This document shows, one piece after another, positions 1 through 7,236 of a stretch of DNA of 64,000 nucleotides. The notes beneath the pieces are model-generated. The model did no database searches, was not told the origin of the DNA, and was given only the letters and a program-made list of their open reading frames with translations. Within the stretch, counting starts at the first letter, position 1. Each line of letters begins with the position of its first letter. Both the position numbers and the translations under genes were made by a program. Source of the stretch: Rahnella victoriana (GTDB lineage Bacteria > Pseudomonadota > Gammaproteobacteria > Enterobacterales > Enterobacteriaceae); contig NZ_SJOJ01000012.1 of the NCBI RefSeq assembly GCF_004330295.1, positions 1 through 64,000 on the forward strand, read 5' to 3'.

Positions 1-21
1 CCCCTTCGCAGGGGAGGGAGC
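1..21 (+). repeat. CT-rich palindromic repeat, copy 1 (partial)
   Basis: The core CCCCTTCGCAGGGGAGGGAG recurs near 2.5-2.7 kb and 9.4 kb. The copy is cut by the window edge, so its full length is unknown. Confidence 0.6.
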
Positions 22-79
22 TATGCGACAACCCCCCACTCCTCCCCCGTCTGTAATACTTATTTACACCAGTAAACCC

Positions 80-100
80 AATGCGTATTATTCTCATTCG
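80..100 (+). promoter_or_regulatory. candidate Fur box upstream of fhuE
   Basis: The AT-rich stretch containing GTATTATTCTCATTCG resembles overlapping Fur hexamers and lies about 140 bases before the chosen fhuE start. FhuE receptors are normally Fur-repressed. The match is only moderate, so the call rests partly on gene identity. Confidence 0.4.
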
Positions 101-241
101 CTTTATTAACCTGATATGTATTTCCTTTTTCCAGCCTTCGTTCCGGGGGATCCTGGCGGGGATATTCATGCTGATAAAGCCGTATTAATACAAAAAGGCA
201 GTGGCTTAAAAAATAATAAAATAACCGTGTGGAGAGTATTT

Positions 242-2464
242 ATGTCAACCGTTTCAGGGAATAGCGCCGTCATTGTCAGGAAAGACACACATCATCATTC
301 AGGAAAGAAACTTTCACTTTCAGTTATCGCACTGCTCATTTCGTCATCTTTGCATTCTGCGTATGCGGCAGAAACCACTGCACAGAAAGCGGCGGACGAT
401 ACGCTCGTCGTCACTGGCGAGAACAGTTCTGCAGGCGCAGCGGATACCGCCGCGACCGATTACAGCGTGCCGGTGACCACCGCCGGAACCAAAATGGCGC
501 TGACTGCCCGCGACATTCCGCAGTCCGTCAGTATTATCAGCAAGCAACGTATGCAGGATCAGCAGTTACAGTCGCTCGGTGACGTGCTGAGAAACACCAC
601 CGGTATTCAGGAAAGCGTCTCGGATCTTGACCGCCGCACTTATTACGCCCGTGGTTTCCTGATCGACAATTATATGGTTGATGGCATCCCGACCTCCTTC
701 GACCCGCGCTGGGATCTGGGCGATGCACAGTCAGACACCGCCATTTACGACCGTATCGAAGTGGTACGCGGTGCCACCGGTCTGATGACCGGCCCGGGCA
801 ACCCGTCAGCCTCGGTCAATCAGGTACGCAAACACGCCGACAGCAAAGAGTTTACCGGCAATGTTTCCGCGACTTACGGCAGCTGGAATAAACAGCGTTA
901 TGTGGCCGATTTGTCGACGCCGCTCAACGCCTCCGGCAGCGTGCGTGGTCGTCTGGTCACCGGTTATCAGGATAAAAACAGTTACGTTGAGCGTTACGGC
1001 GCGACCAAAAAATTCGTTTACGCCACCGTCGATGCTGATCTGACCGAGTCGACCCTGCTGTCCGCAGGCTACGAATTCCAGCAAACCAACACCGACAGCC
1101 CGACCTGGGGCGGTATGCCGCGCTGGTATCTGGACGGCAGCAAAACCGATTACCGTCGCGGATTTAACTCGGCACCGGACTGGGCATACAGCGATAAAGA
1201 AACCACCAAACTGTTCACCACCCTGAAGCAGTCCTTCGATAACGGCTGGCAGGCAACGCTGAACGGCACGCATACCGAATCCCATATCGACAGTAAAATG
1301 ATGTACATCGACGGGACATTCGATAAAACCACCGGCGTGGGTGAATCCATGTATGCCGGTTATCCGGTCGTGGGCGGAACGGGCTATAACACCGGTAAAC
1401 GTAAAGTGGATGGCGTGGACGCTTTCGCCAGCGGCCCGTACAACCTGTTTGGCCGTCAGCATGAACTGATGACCGGCGTCAGCTACAGCAAACAGCAAAA
1501 TACCTATTACAGCTCTTTCGCCAACATCACCACCGAAGAGCTGGGTAACTTCAACGATTTCAACGGTCAGTTCCCTGAAACCGACTGGGGTCCGCGTTCT
1601 CTGGCGGAAGATAACACCATCCGTCAGAAATCTGCGTACATCGCCACCCGTTTGTCACTGGCTGATCCGCTGCATCTGATCGTCGGGGCGCGTTACACCA
1701 ACTGGAATTCACACACGCTGACGGATCAGATCGAGAAGAACAACATCACGCCGTACGCCGGTCTGGTGTTTGATATCAACGATACCTGGTCCACTTACGC
1801 CAGCTACACCTCGGTGTTCCAGCCGCAGACTTACCGCGATATCAATGGCGGCTATCTGTCACCGGTTATCGGCAAAAACTACGAAGCGGGCGTGAAATCC
1901 GACTGGTTCAACAGCCGTCTGACCGCCTCCGTGTCCATCTTCCGCGCGGAACTGGATAACGTCGCGCAAAGCACTGGCCGCGTTATTCCGGGCACGACCG
2001 ATACCGCTTACGAAGGTAAGAACGGCACCGTCAGTCGTGGTGTCGAATTCGAAGTCAACGGCGCACTGACCGATAACTGGCAGATGACGTTCGGCGGCAC
2101 CCGTTACATTGCAGAAGATGAAAACGGTGATGCGGTCAACCCGCAACTGCCGCGCACTCAGCTGAAATTGTTCTCCAGCTACCGTTTGCCGATGTTGCAG
2201 GATCTGACCGTCGGCGGTGGCGTGAACTGGCAGACACACGTCTGGGATACCGTCCCTGGCCCAAGCGGCAACGGCACCCGTTACGCCGAGCAAGGCAGCT
2301 ACGCGCTGGTCAACCTGTTCAGCCGCTATCAGGTTACGAAACAGCTGGCCGTGCAGGGCAACATCAACAACCTGTTCGACAAAGAATATGACACCAGTGT
2401 GAACCAGTACGTGGTTTACGGTGAACCGAGAAATGTGTCGGTGACGGCGAGTTATAGTTTCTGA
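242..2464 (+). CDS. fhuE: TonB-dependent ferric coprogen/rhodotorulic acid receptor FhuE
   Basis: Outer-membrane receptor for hydroxamate siderophores, energised by TonB-ExbBD. I recognise long stretches shared with E. coli FhuE: TARDIPQSVSII, YYARGFLIDNYMVDGIPT, VVRGATGLMTGPGNPSA, DPLHLIVGARYTNW and GLVFDINDTWSTYASYTS. The protein is about 740 residues: a long n-region signal peptide ending near AYAAE, a TonB box DDTLVV, a plug domain, then a 22-strand barrel ending in SYSF. The start at 242 is preceded by GGAGAG at a good distance. An in-frame ATG at 116 would add 42 residues ahead of the signal peptide and is unlikely. The gene stands alone, with a possible Fur box upstream and palindromic repeats downstream. 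The FhuE family assignment is strong; exact ligand preference is not visible. Confidence 0.93.
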   Translation: MSTVSGNSAVIVRKDTHHHSGKKLSLSVIALLISSSLHSAYAAETTAQKAADDTLVVTGENSSAGAADTAATDYSVPVTTAGTKMALTARDIPQSVSIISKQRMQDQQLQSLGDVLRNTTGIQESVSDLDRRTYYARGFLIDNYMVDGIPTSFDPRWDLGDAQSDTAIYDRIEVVRGATGLMTGPGNPSASVNQVRKHADSKEFTGNVSATYGSWNKQRYVADLSTPLNASGSVRGRLVTGYQDKNSYVERYGATKKFVYATVDADLTESTLLSAGYEFQQTNTDSPTWGGMPRWYLDGSKTDYRRGFNSAPDWAYSDKETTKLFTTLKQSFDNGWQATLNGTHTESHIDSKMMYIDGTFDKTTGVGESMYAGYPVVGGTGYNTGKRKVDGVDAFASGPYNLFGRQHELMTGVSYSKQQNTYYSSFANITTEELGNFNDFNGQFPETDWGPRSLAEDNTIRQKSAYIATRLSLADPLHLIVGARYTNWNSHTLTDQIEKNNITPYAGLVFDINDTWSTYASYTSVFQPQTYRDINGGYLSPVIGKNYEAGVKSDWFNSRLTASVSIFRAELDNVAQSTGRVIPGTTDTAYEGKNGTVSRGVEFEVNGALTDNWQMTFGGTRYIAEDENGDAVNPQLPRTQLKLFSSYRLPMLQDLTVGGGVNWQTHVWDTVPGPSGNGTRYAEQGSYALVNLFSRYQVTKQLAVQGNINNLFDKEYDTSVNQYVVYGEPRNVSVTASYSF

Positions 2465-2512
2465 TTTGCTGAGGCCGCAGCAATAATTCAAATGCAGAAT
2501 GTTTTTCTGTTT

Positions 2513-2534
2513 GCTCCTCTCCTGCGAAGGGGGC
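2513..2534 (-). repeat. CT-rich palindromic repeat, degenerate copy 2
   Basis: GCTCCTCTCCTGCGAAGGGG is the reverse-oriented core of the repeat seen at 2550, 2644 and 9415. It is shorter and lacks the GGTTGGGAGGGG extension. It lies in the 333-base gap between fhuE and the dipeptidase gene, which holds only repeats and a promoter region. Confidence 0.6.
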
Positions 2535-2549
2535 AATGTTTTTCAGTTT

Positions 2550-2584
2550 GCTCCTCCCCCTGCGAAGGGGGAGGTTGGGAGGGG
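2550..2584 (-). repeat. CT-rich palindromic repeat, copy 3 (left arm of inverted pair)
   Basis: Reads CTCCTCCCCCTGCGAAGGGG followed by GAGGTTGGGAGGGG. It is almost the exact reverse complement of the copy at 2644-2678, so the pair could fold into a stem of about 35 bp with a loop of about 59 bases. Each arm also has its own CCCCCTGCGAAGGGGG hairpin. Confidence 0.75.
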
Positions 2585-2643
2585 ATATTAAGTTCAAAAT
2601 CCAAAAGTTAAAGTGTGCTTTGACAAAGAGTTAGCCGTTAAAA

Positions 2644-2678
2644 CCCCCTCCCAACCTCCCCCTTCGCAGGGGAGGGAG
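2644..2678 (+). repeat. CT-rich palindromic repeat, copy 4 (right arm of inverted pair)
   Basis: CCCCTCCCAACCTCCCCCTT followed by CGCAGGGGAGGGAGC, inverted relative to 2550-2584. It resembles BIME-type paired REP elements. It could act as an mRNA-stabilising or terminating structure after fhuE. Confidence 0.75.
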
Positions 2679-2797
2679 CCGATCGAGTTTTTCTCCTCCG
2701 CATGAAAAGAAGTCAGTCAAATCACTTAACACCAACCAAACAAACCATTACATATTCCGCATACATTTTCGTGCTTTTATAAAGTACCATTAACATC

Positions 2798-3835
2798 ATG
2801 AACACCATCCCTCATCTCCCTGTCTTTGACGGTCACAACGACCTGTTACTCCGCCTTTGGCTGCATGATGCAGCAGATCCTGCTGCCCTGTTTCTTGATG
2901 GCTCGCTGGAAGGACATCTCGACCTCAGGCGCTGTCGTCTCGGCGGCTTCGCTGGCGGGTTATTTGCTGTTTTCGTACCACCTGCTTCATATATGCCGCA
3001 ACTGAAGCCCAACTCCCCTGTTGCGCCTCATGATGCTTTTGCCATTACTCAGGCACAGATTTCACTGCTGGAACGCCTCGAAATGCAATCCGCAGGACGG
3101 GCAAAAATCTGCCGTTCTGTGAGTGAAATTGAACACTGTATCGCCCGGGGCGTGCTGGCAATGGTGATGCATATCGAGGGAGCGGAGGCGCTTGGCGATG
3201 ACGTCTCGCGGCTGGATCTGTGGTATGAAAAAGGGCTGCGCAGCATCGGGCCGCTGTGGAATTTACCCAATCAGTTTGGGACCGGCGTAAAGGGTGACTT
3301 TCCGGGATCGCCGGACACCGGTGACGGTCTGACGCCCGCCGGGCTTGACCTGCTGCGCGAATGCAACCGGAAGAAAATTCTGTTCGATGTCTCGCACATG
3401 AATGAAAAAGCCTTCTGGCAGACAGCGAAATTCAGCGATGCCCCGCTGGTTGCCACCCATTCCAATGTGCATGCGTTATGTCCGCAGCCGCGTAACCTGA
3501 CCGACAAACAACTGGCCGCCATCGCCGAAAGTGACGGCTTTGTTGGCGTTAATTTCGGCACCGCGTTTTTGCGGGCTGATGGCAAACGCCATGGCGATAC
3601 CCCGGTCACCGAAATTGTTAAACATCTTGATAACCTTCTTGCTAAACTGGGCGAAGAAAATGTCGGTTTTGGTTCGGATTTCGACGGTATCAATGTGCCG
3701 GACGCGCTGGGTGATGTCACCGGACTGCCGGTGCTGTTGCAGGCCATGTCCGATGCCGGTTACGGCGATGCACTGATCGAAAAAATCGCCTGCCGCAACT
3801 GGCTGAAAGTATTAAAGCAAACGTGGGGTGAATAG
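2798..3835 (+). CDS. membrane dipeptidase family protein (peptidase M19)
   Basis: A zinc dipeptidase of the renal dipeptidase/M19 family, 345 residues, which is normal for the family. The metal and substrate motifs are visible in order: FDGHNDLLLR (HxD near residue 13), the bridging glutamate in MHIEGAEAL, VSHMNEKAFW, THSNVHALCPQPRNLTD, and FGSDFDGI near the C-terminus. No signal peptide is apparent, so it is probably cytoplasmic. The gene lies 169 bases upstream of pqqA in the same direction. It may help to complete digestion of the modified PqqA peptide, but that role is inferred from position only. General dipeptide turnover is the conservative call. Confidence 0.88.
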   Translation: MNTIPHLPVFDGHNDLLLRLWLHDAADPAALFLDGSLEGHLDLRRCRLGGFAGGLFAVFVPPASYMPQLKPNSPVAPHDAFAITQAQISLLERLEMQSAGRAKICRSVSEIEHCIARGVLAMVMHIEGAEALGDDVSRLDLWYEKGLRSIGPLWNLPNQFGTGVKGDFPGSPDTGDGLTPAGLDLLRECNRKKILFDVSHMNEKAFWQTAKFSDAPLVATHSNVHALCPQPRNLTDKQLAAIAESDGFVGVNFGTAFLRADGKRHGDTPVTEIVKHLDNLLAKLGEENVGFGSDFDGINVPDALGDVTGLPVLLQAMSDAGYGDALIEKIACRNWLKVLKQTWGE

Positions 3836-3928
3836 TTTTTCATCCGGCGTTTGCCCTAATCCCTGTGGCTTACAGGGCAATAGCGGTTTGGATCCATCGC
3901 AACATTTTTGTAGCCAAACCCGCGATAT

Positions 3929-3959
3929 TTGACAATAAGCCGATCACCTGCCGCAATAA
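3929..3959 (+). promoter_or_regulatory. candidate sigma-70 promoter of the pqq operon
   Basis: A perfect TTGACA at 3929-3934 is followed at a slightly long spacing by an AT-rich CAATAA. The start codon of pqqA lies about 45 bases further on. The -10 match is weak. Confidence 0.4.
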
Positions 3960-4004
3960 AAGGGGCAGTGAACTTACTACTGTTATCACCAAGAGGACGT
4001 AATT

Positions 4005-4076
4005 ATGTGGACTAAACCTTCTTTCGAAGACCTGCGTTTAGGCTTAGAAGTGACCCTGTACATTTCTAACCGCTAA
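4005..4076 (+). CDS. pqqA: PQQ precursor peptide PqqA
   Basis: A 23-residue peptide, [20 protein letters not shown] then SNR. It is the ribosomal precursor of pyrroloquinoline quinone: PqqE links Glu15 and Tyr19, and proteases then release the joined pair. The conserved E-V-T-L-Y block is intact, and the length equals that of the Klebsiella peptide. AAGAGG lies a proper distance before the ATG. It is the first gene of the pqq operon and is followed at once by a hairpin. Confidence 0.97.
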   Translation: MWTKPSFEDLRLGLEVTLYISNR

Positions 4077-4082
4077 GCCCTT

Positions 4083-4106
4083 ATGCCCACGGTTTACTGT
4101 GGGCAT
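4083..4106 (+). terminator. pqqA-pqqB intercistronic hairpin (attenuator-like)
   Basis: ATGCCCAC and GTGGGCAT form a perfect 8-bp stem with an 8-base loop just after the pqqA stop. No U-run follows, so it looks like a partial terminator or an RNA-stabilising element that would raise pqqA transcript over the enzyme genes. Confidence 0.6.
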
Positions 4107-4133
4107 CTTCCTTCCCTTTCCCCTGGTTCTCAC

Positions 4134-5825
4134 ATGCAGATTATCGTACTTGGTTCCGCGGCAGGCGGCGGCTTCCCGCAATGGAACTGCAATTGCAGCA
4201 ACTGTCAGGGTGTGCGCAATGGCACCATGAAAACGTCCGCCCGCACACAATCGTCGATTGCCGTCAGCGACAATGGCACCGACTGGGTGCTGTGCAACGC
4301 GTCACCGGACATTTGCCACCAGATTGCCGCCACGCCGGAACTGATTAAACACGACGTTTTACGCGGCACCGCTATCGGATCCATTATCCTGACCGACAGC
4401 CAGATTGATCACTGCACCGGCCTGCTGAATTTGCGCGAAGGCTGCCCGCATCAGGTGTGGTGTACGCCGGAAGTCCACGAAGACTTAACCACCGGTTTCC
4501 CGATTTTTACCATGCTTTCTCACTGGAATGGCGGCCTGCAACACCACGTTATCGAGCCGGAGAACAGCTTCTCCGTGGCCGTCTGCCCGAATCTGACGTT
4601 CACGGCTATTCCGCTGCTGAGCAACGCGCCGCCGTATTCGAAATATCGCGGCAAGCCACTGCCGGGCCACAATATCGCGCTGTTTATCGAAGACACCCAG
4701 ACCGGCACCTCGCTGCTGTATGCGCCGGGACTGGGCGAACCGGACGATGAACTGTTGCGCTGGCTGAACAAAGCCGACTGCCTGCTGATTGACGGCACGC
4801 TGTGGCAGGATAACGAGCTGGCGACCACCGGCGTCGGCCGTAATACCGGCAAAGACATGGGCCATCTGGCGCTTGCCGAAGAACAGGGGCTGATTGCCCT
4901 GCTCTCTTCCCTTCCGGCAGAACGCAAAATTCTCATCCATATTAATAATACCAACCCGATCCTCAATGAATCCTCTGCCGAGCGGCAGGCGCTGACGCAA
5001 CAAAATATCGAAGTCAGCCGGGACGGGATGCGCATCGAACTTCAGGGCAAAACGACCATGAGCATATCGACAACTCCGACGTCACCGATGACGCCGCAAG
5101 AATTTGAACAGGCGCTGCGTGCCAAAGGCGCGTTTTATCACATCCATCATCCGTACCACATTGCGATGCATAACGGTCAGGCGACCCGCGAGCAAATTCA
5201 GGGCTGGGTGGCGAACCGGTTCTATTATCAGACCAGCATTCCGTTGAAAGACGCGGCGATCATGGCCAACTGCCCGGATCCGCAAACCCGCCGCAAATGG
5301 GTGCAGCGTATTCTCGATCACGACGGTCATGGTGACAGCGAAGGCGGTATCGAAGCCTGGCTGCGTCTGGGCGAAGCGGTGGGTCTGGATCGCGACGTAC
5401 TGCTTTCAGAAGAAAGGGTGCTGCCGGGCGTGCGTTTCGCCGTCGATGCGTACGTTAACTTTGCCCGCCGCGCCGTCTGGCAGGAAGCCGCGTGCAGCTC
5501 GCTGACCGAACTTTTCGCCCCGCAAATCCATCAGGCGCGTCTCGACAGCTGGCCGCAGCATTACACCTGGATCGAGGAAGAGGGTTACGGCTATTTCCGC
5601 AGCCGTCTGAGCCAGGCCAACCGCGACGTCGAACACGGTTTACAGCTGGCGCTGGAATACTGCGATACCGTCGAAAAACAACAGCGCATGCTGGAAATCC
5701 TGCAATTCAAACTCGATATTCTGTGGAGCATGCTCGATTCCATGACCATGGCCTACGAACTGAACCGCCCGCCGTACCACAGCGTGACGCAACAGGCGGT
5801 CTGGCATAAAGGAAGACTCCTGTGA
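4134..5825 (+). CDS. pqqBC: PqqB-PqqC fusion (metallo-beta-lactamase-like protein joined to PQQ synthase)
   Basis: One open frame of 563 residues covers two proteins that are normally separate. Residues 1-308 are Pqq[21 protein letters not shown], the CNCSNC zinc motif, and [11 protein letters not shown] of the metallo-beta-lactamase fold. It is thought to hydroxylate the cross-linked Glu-Tyr product. Residues 309-563 are PqqC, the cofactor-free oxidase that closes the rings and performs the final eight-electron oxidation: [61 protein letters not shown]. Both parts have full normal length. The start at 4134 is chosen by PqqB homology; an in-frame ATG at 4083 lies in the hairpin. At the junction a TGA overlaps the likely pqqC ATG in the +1 frame, so one base fewer in the AAAA at 5049-5053 would restore two genes. 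Internal initiation at 5058 is possible, with only a weak AGGG. Confidence 0.9.
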   Translation: MQIIVLGSAAGGGFPQWNCNCSNCQGVRNGTMKTSARTQSSIAVSDNGTDWVLCNASPDICHQIAATPELIKHDVLRGTAIGSIILTDSQIDHCTGLLNLREGCPHQVWCTPEVHEDLTTGFPIFTMLSHWNGGLQHHVIEPENSFSVAVCPNLTFTAIPLLSNAPPYSKYRGKPLPGHNIALFIEDTQTGTSLLYAPGLGEPDDELLRWLNKADCLLIDGTLWQDNELATTGVGRNTGKDMGHLALAEEQGLIALLSSLPAERKILIHINNTNPILNESSAERQALTQQNIEVSRDGMRIELQGKTTMSISTTPTSPMTPQEFEQALRAKGAFYHIHHPYHIAMHNGQATREQIQGWVANRFYYQTSIPLKDAAIMANCPDPQTRRKWVQRILDHDGHGDSEGGIEAWLRLGEAVGLDRDVLLSEERVLPGVRFAVDAYVNFARRAVWQEAACSSLTELFAPQIHQARLDSWPQHYTWIEEEGYGYFRSRLSQANRDVEHGLQLALEYCDTVEKQQRMLEILQFKLDILWSMLDSMTMAYELNRPPYHSVTQQAVWHKGRLL

Positions 5826-6109
5826 TCACCATTACCGAACACTACACGCCGATGTTTCGTCGCGGCTACCGCATGCAGTTTGAGAAAACGCAGGACTGCC
5901 ATGTGATTTTGTACCCGGAAGGCATGGCGAAACTGAACGACAGCGCGACCTTCATTTTGCAACTGGTGGACGGCGAGCGGACGATTGCCAATATCATTGA
6001 TGAGCTGAATACGCGCTTTCCGGAAGCCGGTGGTGTGAATGATGACGTCAAAGATTTCTTCGCTCAGGCCCATGCACAAAAGTGGATTACCTTCCGTGAA
6101 CCTGCTTAA
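5822..6109 (+). CDS. pqqD: PQQ biosynthesis peptide chaperone PqqD
   Basis: A 95-residue PqqD of the RiPP recognition element fold. It binds PqqA and presents it to the radical SAM enzyme PqqE. Recognisable features are [45 protein letters not shown] and the C-terminal helix ending in KWITFREPA. The GTG start overlaps the stop of the preceding gene (GTGA), and AAGGAAG lies just upstream, so translation is coupled. Its end overlaps pqqE by 14 bases. Confidence 0.95.
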   Translation: MITITEHYTPMFRRGYRMQFEKTQDCHVILYPEGMAKLNDSATFILQLVDGERTIANIIDELNTRFPEAGGVNDDVKDFFAQAHAQKWITFREPA

Positions 6110-7229
6110 ACCTGCGGTCAAACCGCCGCTGTGGCTGCTGGCCGAACTGACTTACCGCTGCCCGCTGCAATGTCCGTATTGCTCGAACCCGCTCGATTTC
6201 GCTAAACAGGAAAAAGAGCTGACCACCGCGCAGTGGATCAAAGTGTTTGAGGAAGCGCGGGAAATGGGCGCGGTGCAAATCGGCTTCTCCGGCGGTGAAC
6301 CGCTGGTGCGTAAAGACTTGCCGGAGCTGATCCGCGCCGCCCGTGATCTGGGCTTTTACACCAATCTGATCACGTCCGGTATCGGGCTGACGGAAAAGAA
6401 AATCGATGCCTTTGCGCAGGCGGGTCTGGACCATATTCAGATCAGTTTTCAGGCCAGCGATGAAACGCTGAACGCCGCGCTGGCGGGCAATGCTAAAGCC
6501 TTCCGGCAAAAACTGGAGATGGCAAAAGCGGTGAAAGCCCACGGTTATCCGATGGTGCTGAACTTCGTGCTGCACCGCCATAACATCGATCAGATCGACA
6601 AGATTATCGACCTGAGTATCGAGCTGGAAGCCGATGACGTCGAGCTGGCGACCTGTCAGTTTTACGGCTGGGCGCAGCTCAACCGCGAGGGTTTGTTGCC
6701 GACCCGTGAACAGATCGCCCGTGCCGAAGACGTCGTACATCAGTACCGCGAAAAAATGGCCGGTACCGGTAATCTCGCCAATCTGTTGTTCGTGACGCCG
6801 GATTATTACGAAGAGCGTCCGAAAGGTTGCATGGGCGGCTGGGGCGCGATTTTCCTCAGTGTGACGCCGGAAGGTATGGCGCTGCCGTGCCACAGTGCGC
6901 GCCAGTTGCCGGTGGAATTCCCGTCGGTGCTGGAGAATACGTTACAGGAAATCTGGTACGACTCCTTCGGCTTTAACAAATACCGTGGCTTCGACTGGAT
7001 GCCGGAACCCTGCCGTTCGTGCTCCGAAAAAGAGAAAGACTTCGGCGGCTGCCGCTGTCAGGCGTTTATGCTCACCGGCAATGCCGACAACGCCGATCCG
7101 GTGTGTTCCAAATCGGAGCATCACGGCAAAATTCTCGCCGCGCGCGAACAGGCCAACTGCACCAACATCCAGATCAACCAGTTGCAGTTCCGCAACCGCG
7201 CGAACTCTCAGCTGATTTTCAAAGGCTGA
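6096..7229 (+). CDS. pqqE: PqqA peptide cyclase PqqE (radical SAM/SPASM)
   Basis: Forms the carbon-carbon bond between Glu15 and Tyr19 of PqqA. With the GTG start at 6096 the protein has 377 residues, in the family range. The radical SAM cluster motif is C22-PLQ-C26-PY-C29, followed by [13 protein letters not shown]. The C-terminal SPASM domain has the cysteine run in [34 protein letters not shown] and [10 protein letters not shown]. The GTG is picked because homologs begin a few residues before [14 protein letters not shown]. In-frame ATGs at 6039 and 6072 would overlap pqqD more and lack ribosome-binding sites. Confidence 0.95.
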   Translation: MNLLKPAVKPPLWLLAELTYRCPLQCPYCSNPLDFAKQEKELTTAQWIKVFEEAREMGAVQIGFSGGEPLVRKDLPELIRAARDLGFYTNLITSGIGLTEKKIDAFAQAGLDHIQISFQASDETLNAALAGNAKAFRQKLEMAKAVKAHGYPMVLNFVLHRHNIDQIDKIIDLSIELEADDVELATCQFYGWAQLNREGLLPTREQIARAEDVVHQYREKMAGTGNLANLLFVTPDYYEERPKGCMGGWGAIFLSVTPEGMALPCHSARQLPVEFPSVLENTLQEIWYDSFGFNKYRGFDWMPEPCRSCSEKEKDFGGCRCQAFMLTGNADNADPVCSKSEHHGKILAAREQANCTNIQINQLQFRNRANSQLIFKG

Positions 7230-7236
7230 TGCGCTG

